Below the pieces are notes generated by a model, which was given only the letters and a program-made list of their open reading frames with translations, was not told the DNA's origin and ran no database searches. A DNA stretch of 64,000 nucleotides from the NCBI GenBank assembly GCA_007449985.2, contig VIIQ02000008.1, positions 771,001-835,000 on the forward strand. The letters are read 5' to 3'. This DNA comes from Desmodesmus armatus (lineage: Eukaryota; Chlorophyta; Chlorophyceae; Sphaeropleales; Scenedesmaceae). The position numbers were made by a program, and so were the translations under genes. Below, in pieces: positions 1 to 12,550 of the stretch (the stretch's first letter is position 1; the number at the start of each line of letters is the position of its first letter).

Positions 1-312
1 TGTGCAGGCTGCACCACACACAATGCCGCTGGGAGAACAGATGACCTGGCCAGCAGGCTGTCAGCAGCAAAGGCACACGCAGCGCGCTAACAACTGTAAG
101 GTTTACGTCCACCAGGCGGCAGGCTGACCTGCACACCCTGCTGCGACAGGTGCTCACATGCAAGGTGTGGGTACAGCATGTATGCATCAGAGTGCATCTG
201 AAGCTCCAAAGTCTGTGTTGGTTGTCCTTGTGGGCCCTCTGGCTTCTGGCTGTCCTGCCTGCCATGGTGGGTATATCCAGAGGCAGGTGGAACTTGCGAG
301 CCGTCCATAACG
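1..312. other. Unassigned sequence at window start
   Basis: I see no exon here that I can support. It is probably the upstream region or first intron of the gene to its right. If that gene's first exon is not the tentative one at 313-381, further exons may lie here or beyond the window edge. Confidence 0.3.
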
Positions 313-3300
313 ATGCAAGTGATAAAGACGTTGGAGCTCCTCACGGATAGCAGGAAGACTTGGTCGTGGCCGTTCAGACAGGTGAGGTTTGACCAAGATT
401 GTTTGAACCAGTGTGGCGACAGACCTTTTCAACGGTCTCTGCACTTCAACGTTGTCGGACCACGCATCACAGAATCAGTCGCAGGTGTTACGCCAGGCGT
501 GAGTCCAAACACAGTGTGCATCGACAATCGTCTACATGCCGAAGCAACGCAGCTAACGAGCGAACGAATCCGTTCGGTGTCAGGGGAATCAATCCAAGGG
601 GCAGTGGCGCAGATGGCCCCGTTGATTCTCAAGCAAGGGCTGAAAGGGCTGAAGCTGCTGTTCAGGTGCGGGGTGTTCCCGCTCGGCGGCGTGCTTCAAC
701 CTACGTACCTGCAAATAGTCTTTGCATCTTCTCTCGAACGGGACCTGCTGCCCAGTGGTGAGACTTGCATGTCTTTGCTGTCTTGTTCAAACCTGCTGCC
801 TGCACACCTACTGCTTCAGGGAGGCGCCCCACCAAGGCTTCCACAGCGGCTGCATCCAGGATTTTGATGCTGATTCCGATTGCTTCATTGTTTGGAGCGA
901 TGACAGCAGGCAGCTCGTTGCCATACAGTTCAAGCAGTTCATGGTGGAACAGACTGGTGATGGACAGCTCGTGCTCAAGGTGCCAGCATGCACACTCAGC
1001 CCGGTTCCATCAACGTATGTGATCCCGGGCACCGCACAGCAGGCACATGGTACCCTGACAAGTAAGTGCGGCCCAACAGTTGCTCAACCTGTGCGACCTG
1101 TGTGAGGTGCATGTTGTGTGCTGACTGCAGTACGGCAGCCTGTAGACTGCAACAGTGGTGCAACAAGCTGCCAAAAGCTATCCCCTCAGCAAACTGTCGT
1201 GGACCTGCCCCTGCAGGTGCTGGCCCAAGCAGCCATGGCAGCTCCAGCTTTGTCACCCCCGAGGCCAGCCAACAGCTGTCAACTGTCCTGTCCCAGCAGC
1301 TCAGTGGGTTGATAGGCAGGTGTTTCTCCCACACAGAAGATGGCTTTGAAGTAGCAGCTCCTGAGCATTTACAGCAGCAACAGCAGCCCCAGCCAGCCAG
1401 CAACCCACTAGGCAGCAGTGCAGCGCCCATGGACTGCGACCAGCCGCAGCAGCAGCCACCGCTCGCAATACCCAGGGTGTCCCGCCATTCCACGGATAGC
1501 GCAGCGGATGACGGCAGCTACTGGGGCAGCCCTGTGAAGCATGACAGCAGCGCAGTCAATGCTGCCGCTGCTGCCCTTGCAGCAGCAGCAGGACAGCACC
1601 AGCACGGCAGCCACCCACCCAGCAGCATGCCTGTGCCCAGCGCCAAACGACAGCACATAGAAGCCAACAGCACGCCACCACAAGCAGCAGCAGGAGCAGC
1701 AGCAGGCAGCACTGCCCCAGCGACAAATGCGCTTAGCTCCTTCCAGGAGATCTCCCGCATGATTTCTCACCAGGGCGAGGACAACAGCCCCTTCACGCGG
1801 CCAGGCAGCATCAAAACCAGCCTAGCGCCTGGCCATGCTGCACGCCTGCTTGACGAGCAGGGCACGTGGGGCACACCGCAGGAGAACAGCCCATGGGGCA
1901 CGCCGCGGGAACAGCAGATGGGCAGCAACGCCACCAGCACGCCTACCAGCGGCAGCCATGACCAGCCCGGGCAGCAGCACAGCCACCACCACAGCGGGTC
2001 TGCACTGCACAAAGCTGTCTTTGGCGGGGAGCAGCTGCACAGAAGGCTTGAGGCTTTTGCAACAGCAGAACAGCAGCAGCTTGAACAGCCTGGGGAGGAC
2101 AGCAGCCAGGCACCAGCTGATGTCCTGGGCATGCCCAATAGCTCATCCAAGCCGTCAGCAGCAGCAGCCGCTGAGTCTGAGCTCGAGCCCGCAGCAGCGG
2201 TGGCAGCAGCCGTAGCGGCAGTTGATGCTGCTGCTGAAACAGAGGCTGATGCTTTCAGCAGCATGGACTTCACCATCCCTGTGGCCATGGACGTGCAGCC
2301 GCGCCCTCACTCCAGAAACTCCAGCCGCCTCAGGGAGCTGTACAGGGTACGCTGTCATGACGCAGCAGAGCGTAGCCACTAGCCAAATCCACGCCTGCAG
2401 CTGCCAGCTGTGCTTTGGTCCTTCAGCCAGGCGCTAAGCCTTCCTGAGTGCTCTGCTGGTTGCTGTGTGCGCAGCATTTGTGGTTCTGGCACCAACTACT
2501 GCTCACCCACCATGCTGCTTTGCTGCACTCGCAGGCTGGCAGTGGCTCAGGCCACACTGGTGTGGTGGTTGACATGCCTCAGCCCCTCACTACGCGCCAC
2601 GGCAACTTGATGCGCAGTCCAGGACGCTCGCTGCCAGCACCTTCGGACCCGGGACACACGGGCATCACATCAGCCTTCAGCAATGCGGCCAACATCAGCG
2701 CTGCACAGGTTTGTGCCTTGCGCAAGCAGGCTGTTGGTCACCATGTCACGTTGCACGGAAAGCACCTGCAGCGCGATACAACCTCCCCTCCCTTCAAATA
2801 CATGCCTTGTGTGGTGGAAGCAACTCAAGCTGCTCTTCATCCGGCGACTGTGCTGTGCATGCGGGTGTGGTATGTCCTGCAGGTGTCAGCATCTGTTGGG
2901 GTGCAGGCGCCTTTGAGCAGCGCAGGACGGCAACAAACCTGGGCAGCTTTGGCAGCTCGCATGCAGCTTCGCGCCGCATGAGCAGGAATGCGTCCAGCAG
3001 GCTGAATGCAGACCAGGACTGGGCGCTGCTGGGGCCTGACGGGCAGGCCCTGCAGCAGCTAGGCGGCATGCAGCCTCCACAGCCACGGGCGAGCCTGGGA
3101 CAGGTGCTGCACGCCCCAGCGATGGTCACCAGCAGGCGCGCAAGCAGGACGCTGTCAGGTATGCTTCACAGGGTTGTGAATGCATTCTCACGTCAACATG
3201 ATCAGAAGTGCGGCAAGTAGACATGTCACGCAGCTGCCTGCATATTCAGGACCTGGTGACCCAGGACGGTCACCAGGTCTTTGGTCCTTTGAACAGCGAA

Positions 3301-6300
3301 ATTTCACAGCACAGTGCAGCCCTATGGTACTGACGTGCCTGCTTGTGCACGTTGCGCCTCCCCTTGACACAGGCCGCCTGGCACTGGACCAGGACCTTGC
3401 AGCAGCAGTGCTGTTGGAGCAGCTGGATGATGCCGAGCCAGATGTGCTGTCCCGGCCCCTGGGCCCCGCAGCCCCTGGCCTCGACACCATCATCAGCAGG
3501 CGCCAGAGCACCAGCAACGGCCGCGGGACGCCGGACAGCGACGGCTTCGGCTTCTCAGAGTTTGAGGGCCTGGAGCCGCTTGTGCCGCCGGAGGAGGCCG
3601 CCGCAGCAGCCCTCACAGAGGCGGCTGCCGCTGCCGCTGCAGCCACGGAGGCTGCTGCTGCTGCGCCTGAGGGCGCCAGTGGTGGCGGGGCGGGAACCCT
3701 TCACCACCACAGGTCCCACAGGCGCAGTGCGCGCAATCTGGGCGCGCCTCCTGTGGTCAACATGGTGCAGCGGCCCAGCATGAGGCTGTCTGACCAGGAC
3801 CCAGGCCACCACGGCCTGGCCGCGCTGCCCCAGATGACCGCTGCAGCCGTGGCGGCTGCAGCGGCTGCCAGGTCACATGCGGGCGCTGCTACAGGGCTGG
3901 GCGGGCCCCGGGTTGGCAGCTATGACATCGTGATGATGCCAGCACCCTCGTTGCAAGAGGGTCCTGAGGACGCCATGGAGCTGGAACAGGTAGAGGACCC
4001 TGCGGGAGATGGCAGCACAGGGCCTAACAGCGGGGCAGCGGCAGCAGCATCTGCAGCACCTGGCAGCAGGCCGGACAGCCGTGCCAACAGCTCCGGAGCA
4101 GCAGGTAGCCCCCTGGCGTCTGGCACAGGGGCATCCACCCGGACCGGATCCGGCTCCCTGAATGACAGCCGCAGGAGCAGCAAGCGCAGCATACCCAGCA
4201 TCTTCCAGGCTGCTGCTGCAGTGGCGGCTGCTGCTGAGGCTGCTGCGGCGGCGGCTGTTGGCTTTGCCCTTGGCGGCAGGGATCGCACAACAGGCGAGCA
4301 GCAGCAAGCTGGTGAGGTGCCCTCAGCTGACGGGCAGGCAGCTGCACAGCTGGTGGCTGACCAGGGTATGGATGAGGTCGCTCTGCCAGCCAACAGCTTC
4401 CTGAAGCAGAGGCTTGCGGGTGATGGTCTGGGGTCAGGGTTTGGCTCTGTGGACAGCTTCACCTGCCCGCCCTTCATGCCCCTCACAGGCAGCATCACCG
4501 TCACTGGCAACAGGCCAGGGCCCAGTGCCAACGGGACAGGCAGCCACCACAGCTCAGCAGTGAGCAGCAGCAATGGCGGCAGCCAACAGGGCATCCCTGT
4601 GCCTGGTGCTGACTCCAGCGCGACTGCAGCGGTGCAGGCAGCCGGTGGGGTGCAGGGCTCCATGCCGGCCTATGCAGCAGCCATGGCAGCAGCTGCAGCA
4701 GCAGCCATCGCAGCTGACGGTGAGGGGGTGTACGGCAGCCCTGCCGCCAACGTCGGCAGCTGGACAGGCAGCCCGGTGCAGCGCAGGCCGCGCTGCTGCG
4801 GCGGCAGCAGCTGATGAGCAGCGAGGGCAGCGAGTGGGGCAGCGGGGCGCTGGGCTCCCACCTGCACCTCAGCACGAGCGGCATCGACTCGCCCACAGGC
4901 AGTGCTGTGTTCAGGCTGGGCGGCAACTCACCCCACCCCCTGGATGCTGCTGACAGTGCAGGCACCAGCGTCCCGCCGGGCGAGCTCTCAGCCGCACTTG
5001 AGTCCTTGGCAGTGCAGGCAGGGTGCACCAGCACAGGCGGCAACAAGGGCGTGGGTGTGGGCGCCAGCAGGATGGGCCGGGAGGCTGCTGCTGCTGCCGC
5101 TGGGGGTGGTGGCGGCTACACCGGCAGCCTGGGGCCGGTGGGTGCGGCAGCCCTGCTAGTGGGGACGAGCGTGCTCAGCAAGGGGACCGCTGCTGGATTG
5201 TCAGAGATAACGCCAGCAGATGAGGATGACGATCCGGGGGGCAAGATATCAGCAAAGTACCCTTCTGACAGCGGAAACAACCCATCAGCTGGTGCTGTTT
5301 TTTTTAGGCTAGCCGGGGGAGCAGTAGACCCCGGCGAACCAAAAACAGCTACAGCACAGGCAGTTGAGGAGCAGGTGGAAGGTCAGGTAGGTAGGAGTAG
5401 CAGCAGTGGTGGTGGCACAGCAATCAGCCGAGTACTTGGTAAGATTAGCATGGGGCAGGCAGCTCTGCTACCCAAACCAGCTGACCGGGCAAGTGGCATC
5501 AGGAGCAGCATCAGCCACAGCACGGCCCCATGCGCTGCTGCTGCCAGCCGCCAGAGTGAGGCAAGTATTGCAGGCAGCGGCAGGAGCAGCGAAGCAGCAC
5601 CACCGTCATATGCTGAGTCGGTGGGTGCAGATAGCGATGATGAGAGTACCCCGCACGCCAACCCCTTTGCAGCCGGCAGCCGCAGGGTGTGGCCAGCACG
5701 CGCAGGTGCTGACGCTATTGCAGCAGCCGCAGCAGGCACGGCAGCCACAGTAGTAGTAGCAGCTGTGGCAGTTGGTACAGGAGGTGATTGCAGCATAGTA
5801 CGGCAGTCGGCCGCGCTTGGCAAGGCACCCTACCCTACGAGCGCAGGCAGCGGTGCGGTGGCAGGGGTGCAGCAGCAGCAGACAGAAGGTGCCGTTGATG
5901 TGCAGTGGGGCACGGGCCTTGTGAGGCGCACCCCACATGCCTCACGCGCACCCAGCCAGACACTGCCTGCTGGTGCCAGGCCGTCGTTGGAGGGGCTGGG
6001 GCTACTAGGCGGACCCAGCTTCAATTACGGGGACGAGTGTGAGGGCCGCCCGTTTGCAAAGAGTGCCGGGATTTCATTGGCTGGCCAGGTGGGTCCTCCT
6101 TGACGCTGTGGGTTCCTTTACCTTGGTAGTGAGCATTGCTCTGGGCTACTGCTCTGGGCATAGGCGAGATGGGCACGGCCATGGGTGCTGACACACAACA
6201 GTTGAGACCCTAGTTACTCCCTAGCTAGCGCACACAGCACACTCATCCTCATGTGCTGCGTCCCTCCTGCAGGATGCTGGAAGCAGCCTCATTGCAGCGC

Positions 6301-8382
6301 GCATGGCGACAGGCCGTGTGGTCCTGCATGCCTTCCTGACCCTCAGCGCGCAGTGGTTTGACAGTATGGCCTTTGTGGTGCTGGGCCCTCAGCTCACAGG
6401 CGCACTGCTGCCGCCAGACATGCCCCAGCTGCTGCAGCTCAGGGAGCTCTTCAGCATCTTTGCGCTGGGCCATGTGCTGTGGCTGCTGGGGTCATTCCTG
6501 TGGCCAGCAGTGGCTGCAAAGCTGGGGCGGCGGGGGCTGCTGGCCTGGACACTGGGCCTCTCGGGGTTCTGCACGGCCCTGGTGGGCTGCATGCCATCCT
6601 ATGCTGAGGTGCGGACAGTCCAAGGGCTGGGTGGTGTATGCAGGTCTCAGTGTTGTACATGGTACTGGTGTTTGAGCTGGCATAGCTTGCAGACAGTCCT
6701 TGACACGCAAGAAACTACTTACAAGAATGTCTACCACAATAGAGACTGTGGATGTCCAGGCACAGTTCAGCCAGCGCCAGGCTCATACACAACATTGCAG
6801 ACGTCTGTCCTGGTGCAAGGCCATGATGGCTGACCCCCAAATGCTGTATGTGGTTGTCTGCAGGGCGGCATGGTCGGCATCGGCATCATTGCGGTCCTGC
6901 GTTTCATCTCAGGTGCAGCAGCAGGCAACACCGCCCCTGTGGCCCTGGCGTACCTCTCGCAGCATGCCCCGCAGTGCCCCAACCTCCACGCAAGCCTGGT
7001 CCCAGCCTCCATGGCTGCAGGAGCCTGTGCAGCAGCAGGCCTGGCCCTCGTGCTGAGCTGGGTGATGAGCCCAGCTGTGCTGGGGGCGTCTGGCTGGCGG
7101 GTGGTGCTGGTGCTGAGCCTGCTGGGCAACGCAGTGGCGGGAGGGCTGCGGGGTTGGGTGCTGCAGGAGCCTGAGGGACAGATGCAGGCGGCGGAGCTGA
7201 GGGATAGGGCCAACGGACACGTGGGACACATCCTCAGGTATGTGGGTTGGGTGGGTGTGGGTATGTATTGCTGGCAGCTGAGGCGCGTGCAAGGCAGCGC
7301 TGCGCTGTTGACTGCTATCACGGCACAGTTTTTAAAGGCTGCTGTGCTGCTGGCAACGAGCGCTCACGATCATCACTGCAGCATGATTTCTGATACCCTG
7401 GCATGTCAAGTCTCTCCCGTAACGGAGAAAACATGTCATTGTTGAACAGCACCGCAATCTTGCCACTTCTATCAATCTTGGGCTGCTGCTTGTTTGCCTG
7501 CTGCTGCTGCTGCTGCTGCTGCAGGTACCATGCCCCTGAGCTGCTGGCAGCAGTGCTGCTGCAGGCCTTTGCAGCCAGTGGGCTGTTCCTGCTCGCCGCA
7601 TGGCTGCCCGCCTACTTCATGCAGCTGTCAGGCATGGCCACCTCCACAGCCCTGCTGATCCACACCCTCAACATGGCAGCACTCAGCGGCAGCATGGTGC
7701 TCGGGGGTGTTTTGGCAGACGAGTGGGCGCCGGTGCCAGTTCTGCTGGCTACCTGCGCCACAGCCATCCCCTTTGCCTACCCGGCATGGCTGCTGTTCAG
7801 CATGGGTGTGGCTGAGGTCACGTGGCTGGCGCAGTGCATCCTGTGTGTGCTGCTGGGCCTCCACTGGGGGGCATTGACAGAAGTCCTGATGGACATGTTC
7901 CCACCGGGGGTGAGCTTGCGCACGTGGCTTCAGATTGCAGCAGCCTTAGCCATGACATGCTGTCGGGTGTGCAGGCTTTCTCCGCACACTTGCAGCGCTG
8001 CTGAGCAGAGTCTGCGTGGCTTGACTTTGCTACAACAAACATATGTCTCATCAGGCCAAATAGCTTCTGTGGCACATCACCCGGCTCTATGTGTGTGTTT
8101 TAAAAGTCTGTGGACTCACTGCATGTCTCGGTTGCCACGTCCTCTCACCCTCCATTGCCTGCTGCTGCTGACTTGCAGATGCGCGCTTCAGCCCTTACCA
8201 TAGCTCAAGTGGTACCCATGGTGGCCCTGGGCAGCACAGCACCCCTCATGGCCATCGGCTTTGTCAGCAAGACTGGCAGCCTTGCATCTCCCGCTTATGT
8301 CAACATCATCATGGCAGCTGTGACTGCTGCCGTGGTGGTGTGGCAGGCCTGGAAGTCCTCTGGGCGTGGCTTGCGGCTCTAG
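313..8382 (+). CDS. MHS-type major-facilitator transporter with a ~1,490-residue low-complexity N-terminal region
   Basis: Exons: 313-381 (tentative), 860-1061, 1217-2346, 2535-2708, 2921-3158, 3373-4719, 4782-6088, 6273-6608, 6864-7237, 7525-7909, 8179-8382. All phases agree, giving about 1,921 residues. Residues up to about 1,490 are hydrophilic and rich in Ala, Gln, Ser and Gly, with several Ser/Thr-Pro sites of the type WGTPQENSPWGTP; I recognise no domain there. The last ~430 residues (from the exon at 6273) form a 12-helix major-facilitator transporter. Motifs such as KLGRRGLLAWTL and VLRFISGAAAGNTAP resemble the bacterial metabolite:H+ symporter group (ProP/ShiA/KgtP type), so a proton-coupled small metabolite or osmolyte importer is likely; substrate and membrane are unknown. 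The first exon, the acceptor at 2921 and the 62-bp intron 4720-4781 are the weakest parts. Alternatively the transporter is a separate gene starting at ATG 6303. Confidence 0.6.
4720..4781 (+). other. 62-bp coding-like intron (possible exitron)
   Basis: The frame to the left runs into a stop at 4812 and the frame to the right is open from before 4814. Removing GTGAGG...GTGCAG at 4720-4781 joins them exactly in phase 1. The removed DNA itself reads as protein in the left frame, with GSPAANVGSWTGSPV similar in style to the flanks. It may be a retained or optional intron, or a one-base assembly error may have broken a continuous frame. Confidence 0.45.
7498..7523 (+). repeat. (CTG)n microsatellite at a 3' splice site
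   Basis: About nine CTG units run directly into the CAG acceptor of the transporter exon starting at 7525. No T-rich tract separates them. Confidence 0.85.
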
Positions 8383-8713
8383 CACGGCCTGCAGGGTGTT
8401 TTTGAGGGGGGTGCTGCGTGGGGCCATGGCGCAGGCATAGGGTGCGGTCCACACACCAAAGCCGGCGTCAGGGGGGGACCCCTTGAGGTGAAGCCGGTGG
8501 ACTGGAGCACGGCTCCATGTGCGCGTGGTGAAAGATGTGTTTTGCAGCACGGCAGTGTGCCGAAGTGTGGCTTGGTGTTGAAATTGATTGTGCTTGATTT
8601 GATTGCGTACATTCCCTGGCGGTGGCCAAGCAGCCTCAGCGCTTCCAAGCTGGCATGACTGTGTGCAGCATGGCTTGCACAGGCGCCAGCAGCTGAGTGA
8701 GCTCCCGGCCTTG

Positions 8714-8718
8714 TGTAA
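8714..8718 (+). promoter_or_regulatory. Candidate poly(A) signal TGTAA of the transporter gene
   Basis: TGTAA lies 332 bp after the stop. It is the common chlorophycean poly(A) signal, but a 5-mer is expected by chance about once per kilobase per strand. The interval 8383-9276 holds the facing 3' UTRs of this gene and the aminotransferase gene; I see no other gene in it. Confidence 0.4.
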
Positions 8719-8931
8719 CAGAGTCGGGCCTCTTTACTCAAGCTCTTGGAATGTGATAATGCTTCATGTAGTGTGCAGCCTCCCAGGAGGTGCTGCTTGT
8801 GTCATTATTGAAGGCATGGGTGCTTGTGTGGATAGAGTTGCATGAAGAGCCTTCATGGTGTACTGTTGATGCATGCAGTATGTCAAAGGTCTCTTTGGCC
8901 TGATTATGGGAGTGCCGTACAGGCACGGACA

Positions 8932-8936
8932 TTACA
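8932..8936 (-). promoter_or_regulatory. Candidate poly(A) signal of the aminotransferase gene
   Basis: TTACA on the plus strand is TGTAA on the minus strand, 341 bp after the stop at 9277. It faces the plus-strand signal at 8714, so the two transcripts would end about 210 bp apart without overlapping. Confidence 0.4.
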
Positions 8937-9276
8937 GTAGCCAGATGCTGCAGCATGTGCCTGTTTGAGTGAAATCCTGACACACTTCTTTCAGGGCAGG
9001 CATACGGCAGGATGCAGCAGTGGCTTTGCTGTGCTTACTGAAACACAAACTTGGAGCGACTGCAGGTCAAACAGTCCAGGAGGCTTTTACTTGAGTTGAC
9101 TGGGCAGGGCAGTAGGTGTTGTGCTGACAATTGACTGCTGCATGCTTCGGCTGTTCTTGCAGCAGCAACTAGGAAGTCTGAGAGCGCTTTTGTTTGTGGG
9201 GTGTTGAGACTGGACGCCACAAGATGGCGAGTGCTTTTGGATGTAACGATGCATACACGGTTGCAATCTTCGTGAC

Positions 9277-12200
9277 CTACTGCGCCTGCATCACAGCAGG
9301 CGTGGCAGCAGCGGTCGCCTCAACGGTACCAGCGTGTGCAGCCCTCAGGGTCTCAGCAAACATGCCGACGGTCTCAGCTGCCCGCTGCAGCACTGCTTCC
9401 GGCTGCACCAATGCAAAGCGCACGTACCCCACACCCCCTGGGCCAAAGCCACGGCCTGGTGATAAAGCAATACCCGTTTCTGCTACAAGCTGCTGGCAGA
9501 ACTCCAGGTCATTCACACCCAACCCATCAGGAAGCTTGGCCCAAATGTACATGCCTGCAGAGCGCGATACAGCAAAGAAATAAACCAAGATCACACACGG
9601 GAAGAGCGCACCCGGGCTTTCCTGCACATGCACTGTCCCTCCTGCTGCACCACTGGATAGTGTGCAGACTTTGAACAGTCGTAGTTTACAGCTGAGGAAT
9701 AGTCGGCCAAGTCTGTGCTGTGGTGGCTTTGAACCCTGTTGATTGGTTCGGGCCACAGTGTCACCACCCTAACGGCTGGCTTTGAACCCTGTTGATTGGT
9801 TCGGGCCACAGTGTCACCACCCTAACGGCCGATAGTGCTGATATTGTTGAGAGGTTGTGAAGTCAGGGTTTATGTCACTTACATGCTTTGGGCTGAGGCA
9901 GCTGCCAGCCAAATTGCCGCAACACCGGCACCAGCGCTGCTGCCCGCTGCCGCCACACTGCTGCATACTCCCGCACGCGCTGCTGCGGCAGCTTCAGGCA
10001 GGCAATGCCGGCGCGCTGTATGCCCAAATACTGATTGAAGTCAATGGGAGCCTGCGGGAACACAATGGCAGGCTGTCTGAAAAGAGTTGAGACCGTGCAC
10101 ACACTGAGCACATCACACTGCGGCCCCTGACACCGCAGAAGCAGGCATAGTCTGCATGCAACCAACTGCATCATACAGTGCCACCCCCTGTAGGACAATC
10201 CCACTTGTTGGGCGAGTGCATAGGCACGCTTGATGGAAGGCGTAGGTGGAATTGGGGGTACTGAATCAACAACTCTGGCGGCTGTTTCAACCGCAATCAA
10301 TTCAATTGAATTTTCGGGCCCACCTTGACAGCCTCCAATGCTGCCAGCACCTCAGCATTGCCAAGGGCAAAACCTAGCCGGAAGCCACCCATCTGGTGGC
10401 TCTTGGCAAATGAGAACAGCTCCACACACCGCTCAGCAGAGATGGCCAGAGGGGAGCTGGCTATACCTGGGTCATCAATACCTGCAGCAACAGGAAGGGC
10501 GGGAAACCTCTTGTCATTGCAAGTTGACTGTCAACATTATAAGTTACGACTCATAAAATCAGGGTTTTGCTAGCACTAGGTGGTCCTGGTCCTGCAGCAT
10601 GACCCTTGGCCTTCTTATGACATGGCCTGCACCTGGCCGTACAAACAGACCGCAGCTGCCAGCCTCTTGATGATGCACCCATGAGTTCAGTTCTGCCAGC
10701 CTCTCCGCCCACTGTCCAATCAGCGCTTCTTTAATATAGGGTCCCGGGGGGGGGGGGGGCACCCCCCACCGGCTGGCCACACACAACTCAGCCGAGTAAA
10801 GTCGACTGCCGGGGGGCCGGAGGCAAAGCCTCACCGATGAGGGGTGCCGCACACCCTATTCCAGGAGGTGCCTGCTGCAGTGACTGCAGCCTCCCAAATC
10901 ACCCACCTGTGACTGGTAGGGGTTGTCGTGTATGAGCAGCAGGTCGTGATCCTCACAAAACCGCAACACCTGCTGCCAAAACCCCTGGTCCACAACCACC
11001 CCTGTGGGGTTGTTGGGGTAGTTGAGCAGTAAGCAGGTGCAGCGCTGTGCATCTGCGGCTGACACTTGGCTCCAGTCTGGCAGCCACGTCTGCTTGTCAC
11101 AGGGGATGTAGCTGGGCACCAGGCCAGCTACCTTGACTGGAGGCGCGACGAGCAGCAGAAGCATGGCACAAGCAATGCAGCAGACACCCACAAACGTGTC
11201 GAGACACAAGAAGACCACCGGCTTGCGGCATTGAGAGTGCGTACAGGAGTGGATTTGGCAGGCGGAAAGACGGAGGCGAGTAGTGTGACCGCCACTGACT
11301 GCTGTGCCTAGCCACCACTGAGATGCTGTGCCTAATTCCCACTGGCTACTATGCCTAGCCGCCACTGACTGCAGTGCCTGGCCACTTACCAGCACCAAAG
11401 TAGGACGGGTAAGCCACATCCAGCATCAGAATGCCATCGCCTAAACACACACACACACACACATGCGACACCCAGAAGCACATGCTGACATGAGCTGAGC
11501 CACGTTTGGTTCCAGCCCAAGGTGCAGCAGCCTCAAGCCTCGAGCTGTGCACTGCAAGGACACCTCAAGGTGACACTGGTACATGACACGCAGCGCATGT
11601 GGGTGTTTGCGCAGCCGCAAGTGATCCCAGCATGCAGCTCACAAGGACAACTCAACGCCAGACCTTCTGCCTGGTAGGCAGGACAGCCTGTCAAAAAAGC
11701 TGCATGCTGCACGCCCAACCAAGCCTTCGAGATCGCAGCCGTCCAATACCTGGGTCTGCCACAGCCATCAGCAAGTGTGCCAAGCCCTCTTGAGAGCCTA
11801 CCAGGCTGAGGGCCTGGGTGGAGGGGTCCAGCTGCACACCATAGGTGGCATGGTACCTGCCAGCAGCGACAGTGAACTACGAATTCAGTCAGACAGAGGT
11901 TGCACAGAAGTCTGCTGCCGCCCCCCTGTTACGCCTGCATCTGCTGCAGCTGCTGCTGGTACATCTGCAGGCTGTAGGGTGCAGCCATGTGCGAAAAGTC
12001 ATCTCTGTAAGGGATGTGTGGATGTAGTCTACATCATGCAGCAATTGCTTGGCCAAGAAGCACCTCACCAGTCCACCGCGGCTTGCAGCAGTGGCATGGT
12101 GCCTGATTTGAGGCAGTATTTGTGAGCAGCAGGGTCCTGGAGTGAGGCCTGCAGGCGGCAGCAGCAGCACGCAGCTGGCATCACAGAGCAGCTGGCAGGC

Positions 12201-12550
12201 TGCAGGGACAATGCGGTCACAGGACAATTGCATGCCCATGCAGCAGAGGACTGCCTTGTTCATGATCCAGTCAACGAACTGCTGGAATGCAAACCTGAGA
12301 TTGCAAGCAGTACAGACGTACTGTCTGTTCGGCAGCACTGAGCCCACACTGTGACAGCTGTGTAGGCCAGACCAGCCAGGCAACATACGAAAGTCAACTG
12401 CACCTTAATTGCCTCCAGAGCTTCATGTGGGGGTTGTAGGTCCGATGAGCCGACTGACAGGTCAGTGAGTGGGTGCTGTGACGCTGCCTTTGCACGATCC
12501 ATCACCAGAAACGCTCCTGGCTCTGGAGTTCTGTGGGACCGTGTCTTCAT
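9277..12550 (-). CDS. Class I/II PLP-dependent aminotransferase, LL-diaminopimelate-aminotransferase-like
   Basis: Eight exons in transcript order: 12404-12550, 12069-12136, 11750-11856, 11390-11440, 10903-11136, 10324-10481, 9883-10051, 9277-9554. They sum to 403 residues, the usual length of the fold. Landmarks are the N-terminal strand LTDLSVGSSDLQPP, GSQEGLAHLL near residue 95, YPNNPTG at 164-170, HDNPY near 197, and the PLP-lysine Lys229 in SFAKSHQMGGFRLGF with Arg237 of the phosphate site. YCLKSGTMPLLQAAVDW and DPGDGILMLDVAYPSY are close to bacterial and archaeal LL-DAP aminotransferases and related aspartate aminotransferases. The likely role is amino transfer in lysine or aspartate-family metabolism, but substrate specificity cannot be read from sequence. 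I see no clear transit peptide; an upstream exon is possible. Introns hold a 53-bp tandem duplication and a dispersed repeat. Confidence 0.85.
9725..9830. repeat. 53-bp direct tandem duplication in an intron
   Basis: Two nearly identical copies, each beginning GGCTTTGAACCCTGTTGATT, start at 9725 and 9778. They lie in the last intron of the aminotransferase gene. Near-identity points to a recent duplication. Confidence 0.9.
10731..10842 (+). repeat. Dispersed ~110-bp repeat, copy 1
   Basis: It contains a G run, then CACCCCCCACCGGCTGG, CAACTCAGCCGAGT, GACTGCCGGGGG and AAAGCCTCACCGATGAGG. The same blocks in the same order occur on the opposite strand at 16780-16888. Both copies are intronic. 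I see no clear terminal inverted repeats and no coding capacity. Confidence 0.75.
11287..11392. repeat. Degenerate ~25-bp tandem repeat
   Basis: About four imperfect units of the form CCACTGACTGCTGTGCCTAG lie in an aminotransferase intron. The last unit overlaps the donor of exon 4. Confidence 0.6.

Noticed and set aside
1408..2288. Long minus-strand Ser/Cys/Ala-rich frames opposite the first gene
   Set aside because: These are shadows of CAG-rich coding DNA; the plus strand has consistent splice phases and compositional style.
9591..9809. Minus-strand frame repeating MARTNQQGSKP
   Set aside because: It is the 53-bp intronic tandem duplication read as protein.
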